64,000 nucleotides of DNA from Micromonospora sp. MP36 (GCF_008119785.1 NZ_VSFA01000024.1:1-64000), one strand, 5' to 3'. Positions 7,790 through 16,906 are shown, counted from the stretch's first letter. The notes: generated by a model not told the origin, from the sequence alone. Translations and numbers: made by a program.

Positions 7790-9025
7790 TCAGTTGTGCT
7801 GGTGCTGACCGCCGCCGGCGGCGGGCGCCGAGGCGGCGCCCGCAGTGCCCGCAGTGCCGGCGGTGCTGGCGCCGTGCTGGTGGTCCATGCCCGGCGGCAT
7901 GTTCCCGTTCTCGTCGAGGACGTGCAGCATGGTCGACATGCCGGCGTCCGAGTGGAACTGCATGTGGCAGTGCAGCATCCAGTGCCCCGGTCCGACCGAG
8001 TCGCCGGCCACCACCTGCACGCCGAAGGAGTCGCCGGGGCCGAGCGTCTTGTTGTCGATGATCGGTATGGAGTCGACGAACGGCTGCCCGTTGTTGCTGA
8101 TCACCCCGGTGCGGGTGTCCGCCCAAGAGTGTCCGTGCAGGTGGAAGGTGTGCATGTCGTTGCCGATGCCGACCACGACGAACTCCACCCGCTCGCCCTT
8201 GCGGGCGACCAGACAGCTCGGGCCCGGCTGCGGGTTCACCTCGGTGCAGGTGTCCGTGGCGGCACCACGGCGCAGGTTGATGCTCTGCCGGTCACCGAAG
8301 ACCACCGTGTAGGTCCGGTCCGGCTTCGGGTCGCCGGGACGCCGGACGACCACGCCACCGAAGAGGCCGGATGAGAGGCCCTGGGTGCCGTGCGGGCCGC
8401 CCACCACGTGATCGTGGTACCACCAGTAGCCGGCCGTGCCCTGCGCCCCGGTCCGGTTGTTGCGCGGCTGGGCGTACCAGGTGTAGGTCCGCGATTCGCC
8501 CGGCGGGACGTACGACCCGCTCTGCACCGTGCCGTCGGACTGCTGGGTGTACTTGACCCCGTGCACATGCAGCGAGACGCCGAGCGGGTGGGCCGGGTCG
8601 GTGCGCAGCGCCGCCAGGGTCTCGGCGGACACCTGGTTGTGCAGGGTGATGGCAAGGCACTCCCCCTCCATCATCTCCATGAGCGGGCCCGGGTAGGAGG
8701 CCGTCTGCGGGGTGAGGCCGTAGCCCAGGCGGATCTGGGTGCCGTCCTTGGGCAGCTCCACCGCGTACAGCTGGATGCTGCGGTCCGGCTTGCTGCAACC
8801 TTCCGGCTTCTCGGCGAACATCCCGGTGCCGGCGACGGCTAGCCCGCCGGCGCCGATCAGGGTGAGCAGCACGGTCGCCGCGACCACCAGCATCCGCCGG
8901 GCACCGGTACGCGGGCGCTCGGTCCGGCCGCCCAGCGGACCGGTGGCCTCGCTCGTCGGCCCGGCCCCGCTCGTCGGCCCGGCCTCGGGTGCCGGGTCGT
9001 CCTCGACCAGCCGCCAGGAGCTCAT
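7790..9025 (-). CDS. Two-domain multicopper oxidase (small laccase type)
   Basis: The 411-residue protein has an N-terminal cytoplasmic stretch, one membrane-spanning or signal segment at about 44-66 and two cupredoxin domains. The four copper-binding His clusters are present: SLHVHGVKY, YWWYHDHVVGG, HTFHLHGHSW, and HCHMQFHSDAGM, which carries the type 1 Cys-His-Met set. The C-terminus is Ala/Gly/His-rich with MDHQHG and HQHN, a possible extra copper-binding tail. The length and two-domain layout match small laccases of Streptomyces. Its ATG overlaps the TGA of the isomerase gene (ATGA), so the two are translationally coupled. In context it could return electrons from the quinoprotein/cupredoxin pair to oxygen; that link is inference. 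Confidence 0.88.
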   Translation of the reverse strand: MSSWRLVEDDPAPEAGPTSGAGPTSEATGPLGGRTERPRTGARRMLVVAATVLLTLIGAGGLAVAGTGMFAEKPEGCSKPDRSIQLYAVELPKDGTQIRLGYGLTPQTASYPGPLMEMMEGECLAITLHNQVSAETLAALRTDPAHPLGVSLHVHGVKYTQQSDGTVQSGSYVPPGESRTYTWYAQPRNNRTGAQGTAGYWWYHDHVVGGPHGTQGLSSGLFGGVVVRRPGDPKPDRTYTVVFGDRQSINLRRGAATDTCTEVNPQPGPSCLVARKGERVEFVVVGIGNDMHTFHLHGHSWADTRTGVISNNGQPFVDSIPIIDNKTLGPGDSFGVQVVAGDSVGPGHWMLHCHMQFHSDAGMSTMLHVLDENGNMPPGMDHQHGASTAGTAGTAGAASAPAAGGGQHQHN

Positions 9026-9987
9026 CGGGCACCCCGCAGTTCGACCAGGCGCTGGTAGCTACGCTCGGCGGCGCCCAGCGAGCCCGGCGGGTTCGGCTGG
9101 GCACCCGGCGCGGAGTCCTGCTCCCAGAGGAACTCGAAGCGGCCCCGGCCCTTGAGCTCGCCGAAGAACTCGGCGAACGGGATGACCCCGGCGCCGAACT
9201 CCACGTCGAGGTAGGAGTTGCCCTGCTGCGGGTTGGGCAGCGGCACGCCGTCCTTGACGTGGAACAGCGGGAAGCGGTGCGGGTGGGCGTTGACGTAGTC
9301 GACCGGGCGGAAGCCCGGGTACTTCCGCGCCCCGCCGTACGCCCACAGGATGTCCATCTCCAGGAACACGTACCGGGGGTCGGTCAGCTCCAGGAAGAGG
9401 TCGTACAGCCGCACGTCGGGCCGGTCCGTCGCGAAGCTGAACTCGATGGTGTGGTTGTGCTGGTAGAGCTTGAGGCCGCGGGCCGTGGCGGCCTCGCCCC
9501 ACGCGTTGAACTCGGCCGCGGCCGCCTGGTAGCCGGCGATGGTCCGGTTGCCGGTGGGCGCCTCCGCGGTGCCGATCGCCGGCATGCCGAGGATCTCGGC
9601 GACGTCCAGCTCCCACTCCAAGTTGGTGCGGAAGTCTCGCAGCCCGCGGTGGCTGCCGGCCGCCTTCAGCCCGTTGTCGTCGAGCAGCTGACGGATCTGC
9701 TCCGGGGTGATGGCGCCCACCGAGCCCTGGGTGTAGCCGGCGAACTCCACCTCCCGGTAGCCGATGCGGGACAGCTCCTCGAAGACCGCGGCGAAGCCGA
9801 CCTGGGAGATCTTGTCGCGGACGCTGTAGAGCTGGATGCCCAGGTGCCCCTGCGGGATCAGCTTGCCCTGGCCCCCCTGGTCGGCTCCGGCCGGCAGCGC
9901 GCCGGCGAGGCTGGCCGCGCTGACCGCCACCGTGGAGCCGGCGAGGCCTCGCAGCAGGGTACGTCTGTCGATCCTGTTCCTTGCCAT
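9022..9987 (-). CDS. Exported sugar phosphate isomerase/epimerase-like TIM barrel protein
   Basis: The 321-residue protein belongs to the xylose isomerase-like TIM barrel (AP_endonuc_2) family. A twin-arginine signal (DRRTLLRGLAG, then a hydrophobic AVSAASLAGALPAGA) predicts folded export. Barrel motifs are LGIQLYSVRDK, YREVEFAGYT, LYQHNHTIEF, VFLEMDILWAYGG and LFHVKDG, with metal-type His, Glu and Asp residues; WEQDSAPG near the C-terminus is also typical. The start ATG at 9987 is chosen because the Tat motif follows at once; the frame upstream is only a shadow of the next gene. Relatives include sugar isomerases, epimerases and enzymes acting on keto-glycosides. Between two copper proteins and two DUF1080 proteins it probably acts on the oxidised sugar outside the membrane. 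Confidence 0.88.
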   Translation of the reverse strand: MARNRIDRRTLLRGLAGSTVAVSAASLAGALPAGADQGGQGKLIPQGHLGIQLYSVRDKISQVGFAAVFEELSRIGYREVEFAGYTQGSVGAITPEQIRQLLDDNGLKAAGSHRGLRDFRTNLEWELDVAEILGMPAIGTAEAPTGNRTIAGYQAAAAEFNAWGEAATARGLKLYQHNHTIEFSFATDRPDVRLYDLFLELTDPRYVFLEMDILWAYGGARKYPGFRPVDYVNAHPHRFPLFHVKDGVPLPNPQQGNSYLDVEFGAGVIPFAEFFGELKGRGRFEFLWEQDSAPGAQPNPPGSLGAAERSYQRLVELRGAR

Positions 9988-10007
9988 GGTGGTTCCCTTT
10001 CGCTCGA

Positions 10008-13000
10008 TCAGCAGCAGGAGTTCGGGCCGCCCGCCGCGCCGCCGGGGCAGCAGGGGGTCAGCGGGGCGATCCGGACGTTGCGGAAGCTGATGACGTCGCC
10101 TGTCCCGTGGTTCTGCAGCCCGACGTAGCCGGTGGCGTGCTGCCGGCCGGCGCCGCCCGGGTCGTCCGCCCGGGGCGGGCTGAACACGGCGTCCGCCCGG
10201 TTGACGTACTCGTTGATCAGCTTTCCGTTGCGGAACACGGAGTAGTGCTGGCCGACCACCCGGATCTCGTAGTCGTTCCAGGTGCCCTTGGGGGTGACCC
10301 CCGCGCCGGCCAGGTTGACCTGGTCGAAGCCGTACACCGAGCCGCTCTTGTACTGGTCGCCGTCGGGCCGGTCGAGGATCTGCAGCTCGTGGCCGTACTT
10401 GATGGCGACCCACTCCGGCCGGGACTCCGCCGGGTGGCGGCGCACGTCCGGGAAGCGGACGAAGACGCCGCTGTTGGCCCGGGCGTCGCCCGGCGCGTCG
10501 TCGCGCCACTGGAACTTCAGCGAGAAGTCGCCGTACTGGGCGACCGGGTACCAGAGCATGCCGAGCCCGGGCACCGGCTTGCTGGTGATCGACCCGTCGG
10601 CGTTGCGGGTGAAGCCGCCCGCGCCGACCTGCTGCCACTTGCCGAAGGACGCGGCGGTGTCGTCGAGGATCGCCTGGTAGCCGTTCTTCGTGTCCGGCTT
10701 GCCGACGCCCGAGCGGGCGGCGGCGCTGGTCAGTTTGCCGTGCTCCTGGTGGCTGATGACGCCCAGGTGGTGCAGGTGCTCGGCGACCTCGTTCACGTAG
10801 GAGACGAACTGGCCGTGGTTCGGCCACGGGCGCTCGTCCTCGATGACGTTGTTGATGGTGCAGTCGCCCGCCACCACCCGGTTGGGCACACCGCTGTCGA
10901 CGGTGCCGAACCACACGGTGGGCCGGGTGTCCTTCACGCACTCCGGCTGCGGCCCGCTGGCGACCACCGTGAAGGTGACCGAGGCGGCCCCGGAGGTGTT
11001 GCCGGCCTTGTCGGTGGCGCGGTAGCTGACCGTGTGCTGGCCCGCCTGGTTAACCGTGACCGGCGCGGAGTACCGGGCGTAGGCGCCGCCGTCGAGGGAG
11101 TACTCGATCCGGTCCACGCCCGAGCCGCTGTCGCTGGCCGAAATGATGACCGTGGCGCTGCCGACGTACGCGCCGTCGTCGTCGAGCTGACCGGAGACCG
11201 CGGCGGTGACGGTCGGCGGGGTGGTGTCCGGGGCCGGCGGGTCGACCACCGTGAACGACACCGACTGCGGCGAGGACGTGTTGCCCGCCTTGTCGGTCGC
11301 CCGGTAGCTCACCGTGTGCTGGCCCGGCTGGTTCACCGTGACCGGCGCGGAGTAGGCGGCGTACGGCTGCCCGTCGAGGGAGAACTCGACCCGGTCCACG
11401 CCCGACTGGGTGTCGGTGGCGGACAGGGTGACGGTGGCGCCGCCCACGTACGCGCCGTTGGCGTCCCGCTGGCCGGTCACCGCGGCCGTCACCGTGGGCG
11501 GGGTGGTGTCCGCCGGGGGCGTCTCGACCACCGTGAACGACACCGACTGCGGCGAGGACGTGTTGCCCGCCTTGTCCGTGGCCCGGTAGCTCACCGTGTG
11601 CTGACCCGGCTGATTCACCGTCACCGGCGCCGAGTACGTGGCGTAGGCGCCGCCGTCGAGCGCGTACTCGACCCGGTCCACGCCCGATTCGGTGTCCGTG
11701 GCCGACAGCGTCACCGTCGCGCTGCCCACGTACGCGCCGTTGGCGTCCCGCTGACCGGTCACCGCGGCCGTCACCGTCGGTGGGGTCGTGTCGGTCGGCG
11801 TCGGCTCGACCACCGTGAACGACACCGACTGCGGCGAGGACGTGTTGCCCGCCTTGTCGGTCGCCCGGTAGCTCACCGTGTGCTGGCCCGGCTGGTTCAC
11901 CGTGACCGGCGCGGAGTAGGTGGCGTACGGCTGCCCGTCGAGGGAGAACTCGACCCGGTCCACGCCCGACTGGGTGTCGGTGGCGGAGAGGGTCAGCGTG
12001 GCGCTGCCGATGTACGCGCCGTTCGCGTCCTTCTCCCCCGTCACCGTCGCCGTCACCGTGGGCGGGGTGGTGTCCGCCGGGGGCGTCTCGACCACCGTGA
12101 ACGACACCGACTGCGGCGACGAGGTGTTGCCCGCCTTGTCGGTCGCCCGGTAGCTCACCGTGTGCTGACCCGGCTGATTCACCGTCACCGGCGCCGAGTA
12201 GGTGCCGTACGCCCCGCCGTCCAGGGAGTACTCGACCCGGTCCACGCCCGATTCTGTGTCCGTGGCCGACAGCGTCACCGTCGCGCTGCCCACGTACGCG
12301 CCGTTGGCGTCCCGCTGGCCGGTCACCGCGGCCGTCACCGTGGGTGGCGTGGTGTCCGTCGGCGGCGTCTCGACCACCGTGAACGACACCGACTGCGGCG
12401 ACGAGGTGTTGCCCGCCTTGTCCGTGGCCCGGTAGCTCACCGTGTGCTGACCCGGCTGATTCACCGTCACCGGCGCCGAGTAGGTGCCGTACGCCCCGCC
12501 GTCCAGGGAGTACTCGACCCGGTCCACGCCCGAGCCGCTGTCGGTCGCCGACAGGGTCACGGTCGCGCTGCCCACGTACGCCCCGGTGGAATCCTTCTCC
12601 CCGGACACCGTGGCGGTCACGGTAGGCGGCGTGGTGTCCGAGCTGCCGCCGCTGACCACCAGGAGCCCGGTCATGCCGCCGTGGCCCGGGATGGAGCAGA
12701 AGTACCGGTAGGTGCCGGGCGACAACACCACGTCGACGGTCCAGCGGCCCCCGTTGGCGTCCGTCGGGTCGGCCAGGATGTTCACGTCGACGTCGCTGTT
12801 GTACCTCGGGTCGCCCGTCTCGAAGGTGAGCGTGTGCTGCATGCCGGTGGTGTTGCCGGTGGCCCGGCTGTTCTCGAAGACCAGCGTGGCCGGCCCGGCC
12901 GTGGCGGTGGTCGGCGCCGACAGGTACGACAGGAAGTTGTCGCCGGCGGTCCAGGTCAGGACCTGGGCCTGCAGTTGCGTCGAGGAGCTGGTCCCGGCCG

Positions 13001-13148
13001 TGGCCGACCGCTCGGTGTCGATCGGACGCGCGTTCGCCGGGGAGCCGGTCAAACCGGCGGTCAGCAGCAGCGCCATCGTGGCGATGGCGGCCACCGATCT
13101 CCGGAGCCGGCTCCCGGAGAGCCGAGCCCGCGGTGCGGATGGGTTCAT
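10008..13148 (-). CDS. Secreted cupredoxin / six Ig-like repeats / DUF1080 protein
   Basis: The protein has 1,046 residues: signal peptide about 17-40, then a plastocyanin-like cupredoxin domain about 50-165 with MQHTLTF (His ligand) and YFCSIPGHGGM (Cys, His, Met ligands). Six bacterial Ig-like repeats of about 94 residues (about 170-735) each open with DTTPPTVTA and contain GVDRVEYSLDG and HTVSYRATDKAGNTS. The C-terminus is a linker module plus DUF1080 (about 740-1035), paralogous to the end of the ThuA protein. The tail is Cys/Gly-rich (CCPGGAAGGPNSCC). The start is ATG 13148, which has AGAGG five bases upstream; a GTG at 13163 is in frame but lacks a site. First gene of the operon. The cupredoxin is a plausible electron carrier and DUF1080 a candidate keto-glycoside hydrolase. 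Confidence 0.87.
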   Translation of the reverse strand: MNPSAPRARLSGSRLRRSVAAIATMALLLTAGLTGSPANARPIDTERSATAGTSSSTQLQAQVLTWTAGDNFLSYLSAPTTATAGPATLVFENSRATGNTTGMQHTLTFETGDPRYNSDVDVNILADPTDANGGRWTVDVVLSPGTYRYFCSIPGHGGMTGLLVVSGGSSDTTPPTVTATVSGEKDSTGAYVGSATVTLSATDSGSGVDRVEYSLDGGAYGTYSAPVTVNQPGQHTVSYRATDKAGNTSSPQSVSFTVVETPPTDTTPPTVTAAVTGQRDANGAYVGSATVTLSATDTESGVDRVEYSLDGGAYGTYSAPVTVNQPGQHTVSYRATDKAGNTSSPQSVSFTVVETPPADTTPPTVTATVTGEKDANGAYIGSATLTLSATDTQSGVDRVEFSLDGQPYATYSAPVTVNQPGQHTVSYRATDKAGNTSSPQSVSFTVVEPTPTDTTPPTVTAAVTGQRDANGAYVGSATVTLSATDTESGVDRVEYALDGGAYATYSAPVTVNQPGQHTVSYRATDKAGNTSSPQSVSFTVVETPPADTTPPTVTAAVTGQRDANGAYVGGATVTLSATDTQSGVDRVEFSLDGQPYAAYSAPVTVNQPGQHTVSYRATDKAGNTSSPQSVSFTVVDPPAPDTTPPTVTAAVSGQLDDDGAYVGSATVIISASDSGSGVDRIEYSLDGGAYARYSAPVTVNQAGQHTVSYRATDKAGNTSGAASVTFTVVASGPQPECVKDTRPTVWFGTVDSGVPNRVVAGDCTINNVIEDERPWPNHGQFVSYVNEVAEHLHHLGVISHQEHGKLTSAAARSGVGKPDTKNGYQAILDDTAASFGKWQQVGAGGFTRNADGSITSKPVPGLGMLWYPVAQYGDFSLKFQWRDDAPGDARANSGVFVRFPDVRRHPAESRPEWVAIKYGHELQILDRPDGDQYKSGSVYGFDQVNLAGAGVTPKGTWNDYEIRVVGQHYSVFRNGKLINEYVNRADAVFSPPRADDPGGAGRQHATGYVGLQNHGTGDVISFRNVRIAPLTPCCPGGAAGGPNSCC
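10960..12645 (-). repeat. Six tandem ~282-bp repeats encoding Ig-like domains
   Basis: Six in-frame copies of about 282 bp start near 12,640, 12,350, 12,065, 11,785, 11,500 and 11,220 (minus direction). Long stretches are identical between neighbours at the DNA level, including synonymous positions, so the array looks recently duplicated or homogenised. The first and last copies diverge most. Confidence 0.9.
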
Positions 13149-13525
13149 GGATGCCTCTTTCACGGTCCGGGAACAACCGGGCGGATTCGGCCCGTCGGTG
13201 TCAGGTGTCGTCAGAGGTGCGTTGTCGCGTGCTGGCGTCCCGCCGGCCCCTCCCTGGCCGCACGGGATCCCCGGCCGTGGCGGCGGCCACGGTCGTCCGA
13301 TATGGATGCTTGGTCGGCTCCGATGTCAGCGGCGAGCCGGATCGCCCGCGACACCGGGCAGGGTGGCGCGTCGGAGCTGGTCGGAGGTTGTCGGGTACGG
13401 GCGGTCGGTCGACCCGTGGCGCGTGCCCGCGCCGAGTCGCCCGTGGTGCGGCGTTGACCCGGGGTGGCCGTCGCTGGCCGGTCATGACCCTCGGACGTGT
13501 TGCGCCGCCTGAAGGCCACGGTCGA

Positions 13526-13585
13526 GAACTACTGTGCCGGTAGTTCATCTCGACGAAACATATTGATGGTGCCCGACAGTACTAA
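13526..13585 (-). promoter_or_regulatory. Promoter and palindromic operator of the cupredoxin/DUF1080 operon
   Basis: A perfect inverted repeat GAACTAC-N7-GTAGTTC (13526-13546) is flanked by a looser GTCGA/TCGAC pair. Just upstream on the minus strand are a -35-like TTAGTA (13580-13585) and a -10-like TATGTT (13557-13562), 17 bp apart. The expected start site falls at the edge of the palindrome, a repressor-type arrangement. The leader to ATG 13148 would be about 400 bases. The palindrome is clear; the promoter assignment is tentative. Confidence 0.5.
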
Positions 13586-14160
13586 CTTCCTCTCAGGCTG
13601 TCCATAGCTTTCGTCGGCTCACGGACTACTTTTCTCCACGACAGACGAAAGTGGCCGGAAGGTCCCGATGGGGTGGCCAGCACCCGGTGCGGCGAGATCA
13701 GCCGAACGGCGATCTCCCCGGACGCCACGGATGATCGTGGCCGTCCGTTTCGGCACCCGGCACCCGACCGGTCGGGTCGGGTAGATCGACATATCGACCG
13801 AGGGTGAACGTGCGCCATCCGCGCGGAGCGGCAATAGCCGCCTCTCGGGCGCGGCTCCTCCACTCCGGAGCGTATTAGCCCTGGCCAGGGGCTATAGAAG
13901 ACCCTGGATCGCTGGCTCCGGCGACCCGGCGCGGAGATCGACCGAGGTGGTTGCCCGGGTCACCCATTGATCCGGGTCGACGGCCGTGTGATTGTGCTCC
14001 AGCGAGTCGCCGACCCCCGGCGGCTCGGACGGTCGATCCGTCGAACCGGGGCCACGCCGGCAGCCCCGGGGACCGACCGTCGTCCCGCCTCATCACCACG
14101 TCGCGCCGCGTGTCCCCACCGGGCTCCATACTGCGCGCCCAGGAACAGGAGCGTACCCCC
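13586..14160. other. Divergent intergenic region between the oxidative operon and the M4 protease
   Basis: No convincing gene. Open frames here show no recognisable family or sensible ribosome site. It holds CTTTCGTC (13608-13615) paired with GACGAAAG (13644-13651), and a perfect 12-bp palindrome CCCTGGCCAGGG (13879-13890) within a TAGCCC/GGGCTA context. Both are candidate regulator sites or RNA hairpins. The stretch 13,550-13,650 is less GC-rich than its surroundings, as expected of promoters. Confidence 0.4.
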
Positions 14161-16200
14161 GTGAAGCTCTCACCCCGCCTCGCCGCGCTCTCCGGCGCGG
14201 CCGCGGCCGGCCTGATCGCCGCCGGCACCGCCGCGGCCGTGCAGGCCGCGCCGTCCAGTCCCGCTCCCGACCCCGCCCAGGCCCGTACGCTCGCCGCGAA
14301 CTCGGCCAGCGCGCTGGTCGCCAGCCGGCCCGGCTACCTGCACGCCAGCTCTGACGAGGCGTTCGTGCAGAAGCCGGTCATCAGCTCCGAGGGCACCCAG
14401 TACGTGCCCTACGAGCGCACCTACAAGGGCCTTCCGGTGACCGGTGGCGACTTCGTGCTGGCCACCGGCTCGCTCGGCAACCTGAAGTACGCCTCCGTCG
14501 CGCAGCGGCGCGCCATCGGCAGCCTGTCCACCACGCCGAAACTCGCCTCGACGGCGGCGGAGAAGACGGCCCGCGCCCAGCTCAAGACGGTCAGCGCCGT
14601 CGAGGGCACCCGGCTCGTCGTCTTCACGCTGGACGCCACGCCGGCGCTGGCCTGGGAGACCACGGTCCGCGGCAGCGGCGCCGAGGGCCCCAGCCGGCTC
14701 ACCGTCGACGTCGACGCCCTGACCGGCAAGGTGCTGCGTACGCAGGAACACGTCGTGCACGGCACCGGCACCGGCGCGTGGAACGGCCCGAGCCCGCTCA
14801 CGCTCAACACCACGCTGTCGGGCAGCACGTACTCCATGAAGGACCCGACTGTCACCAACCTGAGCTGCCAGGACGCCGCCACCAACACGACGTTCACCGG
14901 CTCGGACGACGTCTGGGGCAACGGCACCGCCACCAACAAGGAGACCGGCTGCGTCGACGCGCTCTACGGCGCCCAGACCGAGCACAAGATGCTCTCGCAG
15001 TGGTTGGGCCGTAACGGCGCCGACGGCAACGGTGGCTACTGGCCGATCCGGGTGGGCCTGAACGACCAGAACGCCTACTACGACGGCACCCAGGTGCAGA
15101 TCGGCAAGAACACCTCGGGCCAGTGGATCGGCTCGCTGGACGTGGTGGCGCACGAGATCGGCCACGGCATCGACGACCACACCCCGGGCGGCATCTCCGG
15201 CTCGGGCACCCAGGAGTTCGTCGCCGACACCTTCGGCGCGGCCACCGAGTGGTTCGCCAACGAGCCCTCCACCTACGACGCCCCCGACTTCCTGGTCGGC
15301 GAGAAGGTCAACCTCGTGGGCAGCGGCCCGATCCGCAACATGTACAACCCGTCGGCCCTCGGCGACCCGAACTGCTACTCCAGCAGCATCCCGAGCACCG
15401 AGGTGCACGCCGCGGCCGGCCCGGGCAACCACTGGTTCTATCTGCTGGCCATGGGCAGCAGCCCGACCAACGGCCAGCCGTCCAGCCCGACCTGCAACGG
15501 CAGCTCGGTCACGGGCCTCGGCATCCAGAAGGCCATCAAGATCATGTACAACGCGATGTTGATGAAGACCTCGTCGTCGTCGTACCTGAAGTACCGCACC
15601 TGGACGCTGCAGGCGGCCAAGAACCTCTACGGCAGCACCGGCTGCACCGAGTTCAACACCGTCAAGGCCGCCTGGGACGCGGTCAGCGTGCCGGCGCAGT
15701 CCGGTGACCCGACCTGCTCGGGCAGCACCACCCCGCCGCCGACCGGCTCCTGCTCCGGCCAGAAGCTGGCCAACCCCGGCTTCGAGTCCGGCAACGTGAG
15801 CTGGAGCGCCTCCTCCGGGGTCATCACCAGCTCCACCGGCCAGGCCGCGCACAGCGGCTCGTGGAAGGCGTGGCTGGACGGCTACGGCACCACCCACACC
15901 GACACGCTGTCCCAGTCGGTGACGATCCCGTCCGGTTGCCGGGCGACCCTCACCTTCTGGCTGCACATCGACAGCGCGGAGTCGACGACCACCACCGCCT
16001 ACGACAAGCTGACCGTGAAGGCGGGCAGCACCACCCTGGCCACCTATTCCAACCTCAACAAGGCCGCCGGCTACGTCCAGAAGTCCTTCGACGTCTCGTC
16101 GCTGGCCGGGACCACCGCCACCATCTCGTTCACCGGCGCGGAGGACGTCTCCCTGCAGACCTCCTTCGTCATCGACGACACCGCGGTCAACCTCTCCTGA
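14161..16200 (+). CDS. Secreted M4 (thermolysin-like) metallopeptidase with C-terminal accessory domain
   Basis: The 679-residue zymogen has a signal peptide at about 1-31, an FTP/PepSY propeptide about 40-205 (ERTYKGLPVTGGDFVLATG, VDALTGKVLRTQEH), then the M4 catalytic domain about 215-520 with the zinc motif VVAHEIGHGID (HExxH near 331), a downstream Glu ligand in TQEFVADTFGAATEWF and the active-site His region HAAAGPGNHWFYLLAMG. After a Pro/Gly linker a beta-sandwich accessory domain (about 530-679, CSGQKLANPGFESGNVSW) probably binds substrate or the cell surface. The GTG at 14161 is chosen because the signal peptide starts there and AGGAG lies about ten bases upstream; in-frame codons further up have no support. 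It is followed directly by a strong terminator, so it is monocistronic. Confidence 0.92.
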   Translation: MKLSPRLAALSGAAAAGLIAAGTAAAVQAAPSSPAPDPAQARTLAANSASALVASRPGYLHASSDEAFVQKPVISSEGTQYVPYERTYKGLPVTGGDFVLATGSLGNLKYASVAQRRAIGSLSTTPKLASTAAEKTARAQLKTVSAVEGTRLVVFTLDATPALAWETTVRGSGAEGPSRLTVDVDALTGKVLRTQEHVVHGTGTGAWNGPSPLTLNTTLSGSTYSMKDPTVTNLSCQDAATNTTFTGSDDVWGNGTATNKETGCVDALYGAQTEHKMLSQWLGRNGADGNGGYWPIRVGLNDQNAYYDGTQVQIGKNTSGQWIGSLDVVAHEIGHGIDDHTPGGISGSGTQEFVADTFGAATEWFANEPSTYDAPDFLVGEKVNLVGSGPIRNMYNPSALGDPNCYSSSIPSTEVHAAAGPGNHWFYLLAMGSSPTNGQPSSPTCNGSSVTGLGIQKAIKIMYNAMLMKTSSSSYLKYRTWTLQAAKNLYGSTGCTEFNTVKAAWDAVSVPAQSGDPTCSGSTTPPPTGSCSGQKLANPGFESGNVSWSASSGVITSSTGQAAHSGSWKAWLDGYGTTHTDTLSQSVTIPSGCRATLTFWLHIDSAESTTTTAYDKLTVKAGSTTLATYSNLNKAAGYVQKSFDVSSLAGTTATISFTGAEDVSLQTSFVIDDTAVNLS

Positions 16201-16208
16201 GCACGACC

Positions 16209-16248
16209 GGAGCGGCCGGCCGTCGTCCTCCCGACGGCCGGCCGCTCC
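16209..16248. terminator. Bidirectional terminator between protease and YbaB-like gene
   Basis: A perfect 17-bp stem (16209-16225 with 16232-16248) and a 6-base loop lie between the convergent genes ending at 16200 and 16301. Confidence 0.85.
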
Positions 16249-16300
16249 GTGGCTTCTCCATGCCGGGATTGTGCCGTCCGGGTCCGACAGCGGGCGGTGC

Positions 16301-16756
16301 TCAGCCCGGGCGACCCGCCCGGGCGTCACCGCCGCGGTTGAGCCGGCCCAGCACGTCGTCCACCGCCCGGCTGAACAGCTCCACCTGTCGCACCGGCTGC
16401 TCCTCGAGCCCGCCGAGCCGCGCGGCCAGAGCGTCGACGTCGGCCTGGGCCGAGGCGCTGACCTGGGCGTCGAGCTCGGCGAGGGCGGCGTTGACGGCCA
16501 CCACGACGTGCCCGCAGACCGCCGCCAACCCCTCCCCTTCCAGTGCCGGGTCCACAGTGACGGACTCCAGCCGGCCGCCCTGGACGACCCGGGCCCGGAC
16601 CCGGCCGTCGGCCGCCGTACCCTCGGCGCGGAGCAGCTCGCCCGGGTCGCCGTCGGGGTGCTCGGCCGCCCGCGAGCGCATGGCCGACAGCGCCTGCTGC
16701 GTCCTGGTGAGCAGCTCGTCGAGGCTCGCGGCCGCGGAGAACGAGTCGTTGGTCAT
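16301..16756 (-). CDS. YbaB/EbfC family nucleoid-associated-like protein
   Basis: The small acidic protein (151 residues) has the YbaB shape: an N-terminal helix (LDELLTRTQQALSAMRSRAA), a central beta hairpin (GTAADGRVRARVVQGGRLES, then VTVDPALEG) and a C-terminal helix (VVVAVNAALAELDAQV). It is a divergent member; relatives in Actinobacteria often sit beside type VII secretion or hypothetical genes and DNA binding is not proven. GAAGAAGG precedes the ATG at 16756. No operon partner in the same direction is close: the Rpf gene ends at 16907, 150 bp upstream. Confidence 0.65.
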   Translation of the reverse strand: MTNDSFSAAASLDELLTRTQQALSAMRSRAAEHPDGDPGELLRAEGTAADGRVRARVVQGGRLESVTVDPALEGEGLAAVCGHVVVAVNAALAELDAQVSASAQADVDALAARLGGLEEQPVRQVELFSRAVDDVLGRLNRGGDARAGRPG

Positions 16757-16906
16757 ATCCGCGCCTTCTTCACGTCTTTCCGGAGCACCGCGACGATAGC
16801 AACCGCCCCGACCCGGGCACCGCGAGCACCCAGAGCCCGGAACCCGGAAGGAGCGGCCATCCGGGCGGGACGGCCACTCCTTCCGGGTATCAGCGCGGAA
16901 CGCGGG

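Noticed and set aside
10960..12645. Possible CRISPR array
   Set aside because: The repeats are about 282 bp, in frame, and encode Ig-like domains; there are no short repeats with unique spacers.
9981..13457. 1,158-residue open frame on the plus strand
   Set aside because: It is the antisense shadow of the Ig-repeat gene; its sequence is an Arg/Val/Gly-rich echo of the repeats with no family resemblance.
13164..13525. Small minus-strand gene in the leader of the cupredoxin operon (102-residue frame)
   Set aside because: No ribosome site, low-complexity Arg/Pro/Thr content and no family resemblance; more likely leader RNA.
14170..16329. 719-residue minus-strand frame across the M4 protease
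   Set aside because: Shadow frame; the plus-strand protease has a complete set of motifs and a matching terminator.
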